DNA of 41,085 nucleotides, taken from Prevotella sp. CAG:1058 (GTDB lineage: Bacteria > Bacteroidota > Bacteroidia > Bacteroidales > Bacteroidaceae). Below are positions 16,692-23,685 of the stretch, piece by piece. The stretch spans positions 1 through 41,085 of the forward strand of contig HF986749.1 in NCBI GenBank assembly GCA_000433175.1, written 5' to 3'. The position numbers and the translations under genes were made by a program. The notes under the pieces were generated by a model. The model was not told where the DNA came from. It was given only the letters and a program-made list of their open reading frames with translations, and did no database searches. Numbering within the stretch: position 1 is the first letter of the stretch; each line of letters opens with the position of its first letter.

Positions 16692-17582
16692 ATGAGAAGG
16701 ATACTTACCGCTCTCGTGGCGGCATGCCTTGCTGCCTGTGCCACGGCGCAGACGGCAGAAGAGGCCATAACAAGATTGGCACGTGGCAGGCAGGCCACGG
16801 TGGGCGCAGCGTGGATATCCGGCGGCAGGGAGCACGCCGTAAACAACCGCGGCGACTACCCGCTGATGAGCGTCTTCAAGACGCATTGCGCCATAGCGGC
16901 GCTTAGGCGCATGCAGCGCGAGGGCATACCGGCCGACACGCTGATAAGGGTAAAGGCCGCGGAGATGACTCCCGGCACTTACAGTCCGCTGGCGAAGATG
17001 CACGAGGGCGAAGACTTCACCATGCGCTTCGACAGCCTGCTGTATTACAGCATAGCCCTGAGCGACAACAACGCCTGCGACGTAACCATACGCATGGCAG
17101 GCGGCATCGAGGGCGTGAACGCCGAGATGGAGGCCATAGGGCTGGCTGGCTGCGCCCTGACGGAGACCGAAGCCACGATGGCTGCCGACCCGCAACGCTC
17201 GTACAACAACCGCAGCACGCCGCTGTCGGTGGCCGTACTCTTCAGGAAACTGTACGAGGATGGCATACTCGGAGGCGATTACGACAGGCTGATGAAGGCA
17301 GCATTGGAGGCTACGCAGACCGGACCTGACAAAATGAAGGCAGCACTCGCACCGGGCATGACCCTGGCACACAAGACGGGAACGGGCTTCACACTGCCCG
17401 ACGGCACGATGACGGCCGACAACGACGCGGGCGCCGTGACCCTGCCCGACGGCCGCAGGATATACATAGCCGTGCTGGTCAAGGACACACGCCTCGGCAC
17501 AAAGGAGAACGCAAGGCTGATAAGGGAGATAACAGAGGCAATAATAAGACAGGAAGCAAACAACAACCCTAAGAACCGATAA
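16692..17582 (+). CDS. Class A beta-lactamase (subclass A2, CfxA-like)
   Basis: A 296-residue serine beta-lactamase. All the class A motifs are present: S60-V-F-K63 (the SxxK motif), S124-D-N126 (the SDN loop), E160 in TETEATMAADPQRSYNNRSTP (the omega-loop Glu, in the form seen in CfxA and PER enzymes) and K228-T-G230. The N-terminus LTALVAACLAACATAQ is a signal sequence; LAAC could be a lipobox or simply precede an ordinary cleavage site. It begins immediately after the DUF3108 stop, in an operon with miaB, so it looks like a resident gene, not a transposon-borne resistance gene. Whether it confers resistance or acts in cell-wall metabolism cannot be told from sequence. Confidence 0.9.
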   Translation: MRRILTALVAACLAACATAQTAEEAITRLARGRQATVGAAWISGGREHAVNNRGDYPLMSVFKTHCAIAALRRMQREGIPADTLIRVKAAEMTPGTYSPLAKMHEGEDFTMRFDSLLYYSIALSDNNACDVTIRMAGGIEGVNAEMEAIGLAGCALTETEATMAADPQRSYNNRSTPLSVAVLFRKLYEDGILGGDYDRLMKAALEATQTGPDKMKAALAPGMTLAHKTGTGFTLPDGTMTADNDAGAVTLPDGRRIYIAVLVKDTRLGTKENARLIREITEAIIRQEANNNPKNR

Positions 17583-17650
17583 GGTAGCCCGGCCGCATGT
17601 TACGGCCGCAAACGCCACGACGGCGGAGGCTACCGCACAACAATACGACG

Positions 17651-19036
17651 ATGAAGAAACTGTACATAGAAACCTACGGCTGCCAGATGAACGTGGCAGA
17701 CAGCGAGGTGGTGGCGTCGGTCATGAAGATGGCCGACTACGAGACGTGCGACAACGCCGACGAGGCGGACGCCGTGTTCCTCAACACATGCAGCGTGCGC
17801 GACAACGCCGAGCAGAAGATAATAAACCGGCTCGAGGTGCTGAACGCCATGCGCCGCCCCGGACGCAAGATGATAATAGGCGTGCTGGGCTGCATGGCCG
17901 AGCGCGTAAAGGACGAACTGATAAGCAAGCACCACGCCGACCTCGTGGCAGGTCCCGACGCATACCTCACCCTGCCCGACCTTACGGCGCAGGCCGAGAC
18001 CGGACACAAGGCGATAAACATTGAACTGTCGACAACGGAGACCTACCGCGACATAGTGCCGCAACGCATCTGCGGCACGCACGTGGGCGGCTTCGTGAGC
18101 ATAATGCGCGGATGCAACAACTTCTGCCACTACTGCATCGTGCCCTACACCCGCGGCCGCGAACGCAGCCGCGACCCGGAGAGCATACTGCGCGAGGTGG
18201 CCGACCTGCACTACCGCGGCTACAAGGAAGTAACCCTGCTGGGACAGAACGTGAACTCATACGCAGGGGAGTTTAAAATTAAAAATGAACAATTAAAAAT
18301 TAACAATGACGGCGAAGGCGGCGCTGCTGACGGCGGTAAGGTGACCTTCCCCGCACTGCTCAGGCTCGTTGCCGAGACCTTCCCCGACATGCGCATACGC
18401 TTCACCACGAGCCACCCCAAGGACATGAGCGACGAGACGCTCGAGGTTATAGCCTCGCACGACAACCTCTGCCGCCACATACACCTGCCCGTGCAGAGCG
18501 GCTCTGACCGCATACTGAAGCTGATGAACCGCAAATACACGCGCGAGTGGTACATGGGCCGCGTGGCAGCCATACGCCGCATAATACCTGACTGCTCGAT
18601 AACCACCGACATATTCGTGGGCTACCACAGCGAGACGGAGGAAGACCACCAGATGTCGCTCTCGCTGATGAAGGAAGTGGGCTACGACTCCGCCTTCATG
18701 TTCAAGTACAGCGAGCGACCCGGCACCTACGCCTCGAAACACCTGCCCGACGACGTACCCGAGGATGTAAAGCTGCGCCGCCTCTCCGAAATGATAGAAC
18801 TGCAGACACGCCTGTCGGCCGAGCGCAACGCCATGGACGTAGGCCGCGAGTTCGACGTGCTCGTTGAAGGCTTCAGCAAGCGCAGCCGCGAGCAGCTCTT
18901 CGGCCGCACATCGCAGAACAAGGTGGTAGTCTTCGACAAGGGCAACCACCACATAGGCGACATCGTGCGCGTCAGAGTGACAAGCAGCTCGAGCGCAACG
19001 CTAAAGGGCGAAATAGCCAATTCAAATAATAAATGA
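17651..19036 (+). CDS. miaB: tRNA-2-methylthio-N6-dimethylallyladenosine synthase, with AT-rich in-frame insert
   Basis: Radical-SAM methylthiotransferase that adds a methylthio group to i6A37 of tRNAs reading UNN codons. The 461-residue protein starts MKKLYIETYGCQMNVADSEV. The N-terminal cluster cysteines are C11, C47 and C81; the radical-SAM CxxxCxxC motif is C155-NNF-C159-HY-C162. A TRAM-type RNA-binding domain ends the protein. The oddity is at residues about 208-229, where FKIKNEQLKINNDGEGGAAD interrupts the usual sequence between GQNVNSY and the VTFPALL segment; the DNA there (18272-18309) is extremely AT-rich in a GC-rich gene. The C-terminus reads VTSSSSATLKGEIANSNNK, whereas a second copy of this 3' end at 23199 would read ATLKGEALD. 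The gene closes the GH3-led operon. Confidence 0.95.
   Translation: MKKLYIETYGCQMNVADSEVVASVMKMADYETCDNADEADAVFLNTCSVRDNAEQKIINRLEVLNAMRRPGRKMIIGVLGCMAERVKDELISKHHADLVAGPDAYLTLPDLTAQAETGHKAINIELSTTETYRDIVPQRICGTHVGGFVSIMRGCNNFCHYCIVPYTRGRERSRDPESILREVADLHYRGYKEVTLLGQNVNSYAGEFKIKNEQLKINNDGEGGAADGGKVTFPALLRLVAETFPDMRIRFTTSHPKDMSDETLEVIASHDNLCRHIHLPVQSGSDRILKLMNRKYTREWYMGRVAAIRRIIPDCSITTDIFVGYHSETEEDHQMSLSLMKEVGYDSAFMFKYSERPGTYASKHLPDDVPEDVKLRRLSEMIELQTRLSAERNAMDVGREFDVLVEGFSKRSREQLFGRTSQNKVVVFDKGNHHIGDIVRVRVTSSSSATLKGEIANSNNK
18272..18309 (+). repeat. AT-rich repeat-like insertion inside miaB
   Basis: A 38-nt stretch made of AATTAAAAATTAA-type words sits in frame inside the GC-rich miaB gene. 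A similar word (GAATTAAAAATTAAGAGTT) occurs in the prophage leader at 37639-37658. Such words are, to my knowledge, common in intergenic DNA of Bacteroidota. Confidence 0.55.
18976..19012 (+). repeat. Direct repeat, left copy (miaB 3' end)
   Basis: The first 24 nt are identical to 23199-23222 and the next 13 match at 10 positions (34 of 37 in all). This copy encodes the end of MiaB as it stands now. Confidence 0.85.
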
Positions 19037-19075
19037 CAAATTGAGAAAGCTCTTGAAAAGCTGCTACGCTATAAT

Positions 19076-19116
19076 ATGGGAAAACGGTTTCACAACAGAC
19101 TGTTTTCCCATTTTTT
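19076..19116 (+). terminator. Terminator of the miaB operon
   Basis: A 10-bp perfect stem (19076-19085 with 19102-19111), 16-nt loop, and six Ts at 19111-19116. Downstream, 19117-19470 is AT-rich and holds no gene I can support. Confidence 0.85.
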
Positions 19117-19515
19117 ATTCATAAACATACACGAATCGCTAAAATCAGCCTTACCGCTGTCAGCAATAGACATTAAAAATATAAGGATAACCATTGCTGG
19201 CTCAAAGGTTTTTAAAACAACTACCGTCAACCTTTCGGGAAAAATAAACGACAGCAACGATTTAATCAATACCAGCCAAAGAATTGATCGGCATCGGAGC
19301 CACAGTGAAACACCTTTAGCAACTAAATACTGCACACTATACAACTTATGATAATAAAAAATCCAAAGAATACACAAACCTTAATAATATACAAAATATG
19401 CATTTTAAGAAAAACAGCAACAATAATTTATTTTAATAAAAAAACATCGATAAATACTTTGAACATAAAAGAAAAATACCTATTTTCGCAAATTAACATT
19501 TTATTTTTTAAAACT

Positions 19516-20814
19516 ATGAACATGAAAAAGAATTTTTTACTTATCATTTTGGGCCTGTTTACAGCAATTGCTGCGAACGCACAAGCATGGGACGGTACGT
19601 CAGAAGAGTGGACAAATGGTGAAGGAACTGAAACCAATCCTTATCTCATAGAAAAAGGCAGCAATCTTGCCTACTTGGCCGAAAAGGTAAATGCCGGAGA
19701 AACATATGAAGGTGTTTACTTCAAGCTTGCCAACAACCTTGACATGGGCAAAGACCAACATAAGTTCAGTCCGATAGGCCACTTCGACGAATACACAAGT
19801 CCAGATGACCCGAGCGTAATGATTGACGACTCAAAGTATTTCCTAGGCGTATTCGACGGCAACAACAAGACCATAGACAACATCCATATCTATTTCATCG
19901 ACAATGTGAACTTAGTGGGCGGAACGGGACTTTTTGCCTGCATATCCGGTAACGCAGTGATAAAGAATCTCACCATCGGCAGCAATTCAATCGTTGAAGG
20001 CACAAACGCCACTGGCACAATAGTAGGAGCCATGACGGGAGGCCGCATCGAGAAATGCGTTAACAAGACACAGATAAAAATCAACACAGACTTCGGTCAA
20101 GGCGGCATTGTGGGCGCAATGTACGGCGGCACAATATCAGGATGCGTGAACGAAGCCGACATCTCTGGCAGCACCAACGTGGGCGGCATTGCCGGCTTCG
20201 TTGACCGCGGCTCACTTATAGAGAATTGCTACAATAAAGGAAACATCGCATTCTCAGGCTTCTATGCAGGAGGCCTTGTAGGTTACCTGACTAACGGCAC
20301 TCTGAAAAACAGTTACAACAGAGGCAAGGTGTCAAGCGATTTTTCAGGCGGAGCTATTGTCGGAACAACAGATATAGGCATTACCATCGAAAACTGCTAC
20401 TATTTGGAGACTGCCGACGGTGCCACAGACGAAAACAGTGGTGCTACAAAAAAGACAGCTGATGAAATGAAAAGCGACGACTTCCTTGCATTGCTGGACA
20501 ACGGACAGAACGTATGGGATAAGGACAACAACGTCATAAACGAAGGCTTTCCGGTACTCGCATGGCAGAATGATATCACATCGTCAATCAGCCAGACCAT
20601 AGTTACAGACAAACCCGGAATCATTATCGACGGACGCAATATCTCAATACCAACGACCAAGTCATGCAAGGTAACCGTAACCGACATAGGCGGTAGAATC
20701 GTAACAACAAAGACCCTCAACGGCGGTACACTGCTCATTCCCGAAAGTGGAGCCTACATAATAAATGTCTCAGGCAATGGAATAAGCGGAAGCTATAAAG
20801 TTGTGGTAAGATAA
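19516..20814 (+). CDS. Secreted GLUG-repeat protein with type IX sorting domain
   Basis: A 432-residue exported protein. The signal peptide is MNMKKNFLLIILGLFTAIAA, cleaved after NAQA. Residues about 20-115 form a compact domain (WDGTSEEWTNGEGTETNPYL ... YFLGVFDGNNKTIDNIHIYF). About five GLUG-type repeats follow between about 130 and 290, such as GGIVGAMYGGTISGCVNEAD and VGGIAGFVDRGSLIENCYNK, giving a beta-helix-like surface structure. The last ~80 residues (NISIPTTKSCKVTVTDIGGR ... GAYIINVSGNGISGSYKVVV) resemble a type A T9SS C-terminal domain, so surface export by type IX secretion is inferred. The start at 19516 follows a TATTTTCG box near 19479; an upstream in-frame ATG at 19348 would precede the signal peptide and is rejected. 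Binding target unknown. Confidence 0.83.
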   Translation: MNMKKNFLLIILGLFTAIAANAQAWDGTSEEWTNGEGTETNPYLIEKGSNLAYLAEKVNAGETYEGVYFKLANNLDMGKDQHKFSPIGHFDEYTSPDDPSVMIDDSKYFLGVFDGNNKTIDNIHIYFIDNVNLVGGTGLFACISGNAVIKNLTIGSNSIVEGTNATGTIVGAMTGGRIEKCVNKTQIKINTDFGQGGIVGAMYGGTISGCVNEADISGSTNVGGIAGFVDRGSLIENCYNKGNIAFSGFYAGGLVGYLTNGTLKNSYNRGKVSSDFSGGAIVGTTDIGITIENCYYLETADGATDENSGATKKTADEMKSDDFLALLDNGQNVWDKDNNVINEGFPVLAWQNDITSSISQTIVTDKPGIIIDGRNISIPTTKSCKVTVTDIGGRIVTTKTLNGGTLLIPESGAYIINVSGNGISGSYKVVVR

Positions 20815-20835
20815 CAATACTCTAACGTTGAACGG

Positions 20836-20877
20836 AAAGTCCACAATACGGCTGAACGCAGCCGCTTTGTGGACTTT
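20836..20877 (+). terminator. Hairpin after the GLUG gene
   Basis: An 11-bp stem (20836-20846 with 20867-20877) encloses an inner CGGCT/AGCCG stem. The T-tract is part of the stem and short. It lies 21 nt after the stop codon. Confidence 0.7.
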
Positions 20878-21024
20878 ATTTAACCCGGCAAAGCCATTAC
20901 AGCCAAACTATAAAAGTTAAGCATGCACGCACCCGACAGATAGAACGGTAAACGGCGTATGACCGGCTCGGGTTTTATAACTAATTCGAGTATATTTTAA
21001 TATGTCAAAGGAAAAATAACCTTT

Positions 21025-23133
21025 ATGAAAAAGAATATATTTTTGCTGATAATGCTGTTTTGCACAAGTTCTTCATACACGCAAACCGTGGAAAGAACAT
21101 ACAACGCCAAAATATCGGCATCAACAGTCAGCAGAATGAAAGAACAAGCGCAGACTCGCAGCTCAACTTCTACTGGCATGATTAATGTTTACCTGCGACT
21201 ATCACCCAATGCCGACATGGAACGTCTGGCGTCTGACTACGGAATCAGGTTTAACGTCGGATACGACAATGTATATACAGCTCTCGTACCAGTATCATCA
21301 ATCGACAGAATGGCCGGCGACGATGACATATTATACATTGATGCTGGGCACGAAGTACATTCCATGATGGACGATGCAAGAAAGTACACAAATGTTGACG
21401 AGGTTCACCAAGGCATATCGCTACCGTCTACTTACAAAGGCAATGGCGTACTGGTAGGGATTGTCGATGCAGGCTTCGACTTCACCCACCCAAACTTCAG
21501 GAACAAGGACGGGAAGTGCCGCATAGAGGCCGTCTGGGACCAGAACAACTTCATGTCAACAGACAGCGAATACGGTTACGGCAAGGAGTACCGTACAGCG
21601 GATGAAGTGGCGGCGGCGAAGAGAGACATGGAACTCTCAGGCGATACACACGGCACACACGTTGCCGGAATAGCAGCGGGCAGCTTCGACGGGCCGTACA
21701 CCGGAGTCGCACCAGAAGCCGACATAGTACTTGTCTCAACCAATAAGACAGAACAAGGAATAATAGACGGTATAGACTATCTTGTGAAATATGCAGAGAA
21801 AAAGAACCGTCCCATATCCATAAACCTAAGTATAGGCACTGTGCTCGGATACAAAGACGGTACAGACGACTTCACCATTCTGATAGACAACATAATGAAA
21901 GACGAGGAGGGGAAGATTCTCTCGATAGCCGGCGGCAACGAGGGCGACCGCCGCTCTACCCTCGCCGGCACATTCGGCGACGGCCACAGCATAGTGAAAA
22001 GCTATTGGGAACCGCCTTCGTACAACAGCGATAACCTGTTTATCCAAGGCGAGAAAGGCTCTGACTATCTGCTCACCGTGACCCTTAAAGACACCGTGAC
22101 GGACAACACCGTATTTGAAAAGACAATCAGCAGCAGCTACAGCCAGACCCTTTTTTTCGAGAACTTCGGCACAACCACGGGCACAAACGGCAGACTGGCG
22201 GTAACGGTGGCTGAAAATCCTGCCAACGGCAACCCACACATCAGCCTGTCGATGAACTATGACAAGCCCGCCAATGAGGCTTGGCAGATAGCCCTCTCGT
22301 CAGAAAAAGGCCGCTACATGGCAAACAGCGACTACGGGGAGTTCTCATCGGGCAACGCCGAAGGATACTCTGACGGCACCAACGAGTACAGCATAGCTAC
22401 AACGGCCACAGGCTTCAACACCATCGCCGTAGGGGCATACGTCTCTAAAAACACATACATGGACCTCACTGGTGCGACCCATAACCCAGGTTGGACATTA
22501 GAAGAAGCATACCCGCTGACGGGAAAAGGTCCTACATACGACGGCAGAATAAAGCCTGACGTAACCGCACCGGGCGCAGCGGTCGTATCATCGTTCAGCT
22601 CGTATGCAGGTACATATTACGTAAAACCAGAAGACAAAGTCTATGAATACGCCGACCCAGTGAACAACAAAAAATACACATGGGGAGTAGCGAGTGGAAC
22701 ATCTATGGCCACACCTGTAGTAACGGGAACCATTGCCCTGTGGCTCGAAGCTGACCCGTCGCTTACAACCGAGGATATAAGGGACATCATCAGAAAGACA
22801 TCGGCTATGGACAATTTTACAGGCAGCACGCCCAACGGAGTCTACGGATACGGCAAGATTGATGCGCTGACCGGCATAAAATACATATTGGAAGACTCAC
22901 ATATAGCAGAAACCACAGCCGGAACACTGTCTTACAACTATGACGGCCGATACCTCAGATTCACGACAACCAACGGCATGGAGAGAATATACATCTACAA
23001 CACCGCCGGAATGATGATAAGGTCGCTCGATGCAACAACCGCAAACATAGGCACTGAACTGACGCCGGGCTACGTATATCTGATAAAGGTGGTTTCAGCA
23101 AACAGCAATGAAACATTCAAGCTAGCACTGTAA
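21025..23133 (+). CDS. Secreted subtilisin-family serine protease (S8) with C-terminal sorting domain
   Basis: A 702-residue subtilase. Signal peptide MKKNIFLLIMLFCTSSSYTQ; a pro-region of about 100 residues follows. The catalytic triad is intact: D148 in VGIVDAGFDFTHP, H209 in GDTHGTHVAGIAAG and S560 in ASGTSMATPVVTG. The oxyanion Asn is in SIAGGNEGD. Between His and Ser lies an insertion of about 150 residues, beta-rich, as in other Bacteroidota cell-surface subtilases. The last ~70 residues (YDGRYLRFTTTNGMERIYIY ... GYVYLIKVVSANSNETFKLAL) resemble a type A T9SS C-terminal domain. It follows the GLUG gene after 210 bp, each apparently with its own signals, and both lie in the lower-GC block after miaB. 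Host or dietary protein breakdown is a plausible role but inferred. Confidence 0.9.
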   Translation: MKKNIFLLIMLFCTSSSYTQTVERTYNAKISASTVSRMKEQAQTRSSTSTGMINVYLRLSPNADMERLASDYGIRFNVGYDNVYTALVPVSSIDRMAGDDDILYIDAGHEVHSMMDDARKYTNVDEVHQGISLPSTYKGNGVLVGIVDAGFDFTHPNFRNKDGKCRIEAVWDQNNFMSTDSEYGYGKEYRTADEVAAAKRDMELSGDTHGTHVAGIAAGSFDGPYTGVAPEADIVLVSTNKTEQGIIDGIDYLVKYAEKKNRPISINLSIGTVLGYKDGTDDFTILIDNIMKDEEGKILSIAGGNEGDRRSTLAGTFGDGHSIVKSYWEPPSYNSDNLFIQGEKGSDYLLTVTLKDTVTDNTVFEKTISSSYSQTLFFENFGTTTGTNGRLAVTVAENPANGNPHISLSMNYDKPANEAWQIALSSEKGRYMANSDYGEFSSGNAEGYSDGTNEYSIATTATGFNTIAVGAYVSKNTYMDLTGATHNPGWTLEEAYPLTGKGPTYDGRIKPDVTAPGAAVVSSFSSYAGTYYVKPEDKVYEYADPVNNKKYTWGVASGTSMATPVVTGTIALWLEADPSLTTEDIRDIIRKTSAMDNFTGSTPNGVYGYGKIDALTGIKYILEDSHIAETTAGTLSYNYDGRYLRFTTTNGMERIYIYNTAGMMIRSLDATTANIGTELTPGYVYLIKVVSANSNETFKLAL

Positions 23134-23198
23134 CACAGCGACGAATCATCATTAAACGTACATGTAGAACCATTGTTAGTCATTGCCTGCACAACTTA

Positions 23199-23250
23199 AG
23201 TGACAAGCAGCTCGAGCGCAACATTGAAGGGCGAAGCCCTCGACTGACGC
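23199..23250 (+). pseudogene. Displaced 3' end of miaB (direct repeat, right copy)
   Basis: Bases 23199-23235 repeat the end of miaB (24 identical, then 10 of 13). Read in the matching frame, the segment gives VTSSSSATLKGEALD followed by TGA at 23246-23248. Two of the three differences (the third bases of Thr and the Leu codon) keep the protein sequence, so this looks like a homologous, once-coding end rather than chance similarity. Confidence 0.75.
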
Positions 23251-23284
23251 CGCACCAGCCCTGCACCACACGGGCCGCAGCCGC

Positions 23285-23394
23285 ACCCCGGTTTGCAAAA
23301 GGCCGTCTCCAGCCCTGCAAGACATGGCAAAACGCAACGCGAAAGGATGCCTATTGCGACGCAAAACACGACCTTCTGCGACCTAAAGCCTAAC
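23285..23394. repeat. 22-bp tandem repeat family, site 4 (five units)
   Basis: Units begin at 23285, 23307, 23329, 23351 and 23373. The best are 23351 (CTATTGCGACGCAAAACACG...) and 23373 (CTTCTGCGACCTAAAGCC...). The site lies directly downstream of the displaced miaB end, so it was probably next to miaB before the block was inserted. Confidence 0.7.
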
Positions 23395-23419
23395 ACGCTG
23401 GCATGCAACGACATACAGA

Positions 23420-23457
23420 CGCCGCACCCTCAGGCATGGAGGGTGTGGCGCTTTTTT
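23420..23457 (+). terminator. Terminator downstream of the displaced miaB end
   Basis: An 11-bp stem with one G-T pair (23420-23430 with 23440-23450), 9-nt loop, then C and six Ts. With no intact gene left just upstream, it may be the original miaB-operon terminator. Confidence 0.8.
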
Positions 23458-23575
23458 ACGCTTAATCCATGCCTACGGCGGCAATAACGACCCCGCCGAC
23501 ACCCTTTGACAGCCCCGCCGGCAAGCCGCAAAAGCCACGCTGTCACCGCTTTTTGACGTTTTACCCCATACAGGC

Positions 23576-23606
23576 TTTGCCGTTATGTATAAAAACATTA
23601 TCTTTG
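23576..23606 (+). promoter_or_regulatory. Promoter of the ABC exporter gene
   Basis: TTTG at 23576-23579, 19 nt, TATCTTTG at 23599-23606: perfect consensus. The start would be near 23613, with a leader of about 73 nt. Confidence 0.75.
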
Positions 23607-23685
23607 CAGCCGTAACACGACACCATGCCGTGAGCGGCCGACGGCGGCTACGGCCTTTACCGGTGCCTACATTAGCTAATAACAA

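Larger units (their letters stand above)
19037..23198. mobile_element. Lower-GC block inserted at the 3' end of miaB (putative island)
   Basis: The block carries two genes for secreted proteins and is flanked by two copies of the miaB 3' end (18976-19012 and 23199-23235). Its DNA is visibly more AT-rich than either flank, most of all at 19120-19520. No integrase, transposase or terminal inverted repeat was seen, so the mechanism is unknown. Recombination that replaced the miaB 3' end is as likely as site-specific integration. Confidence 0.55.

Noticed and set aside
16692..17582. Transposon-borne resistance gene
   Set aside because: No IS, integrase or composition change surrounds it, and it is tightly packed in an operon with miaB.
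19076..19351. Open frame of 91 codons after miaB
   Set aside because: It starts inside the miaB terminator hairpin and its product has no recognisable features; the region is AT-rich spacer.
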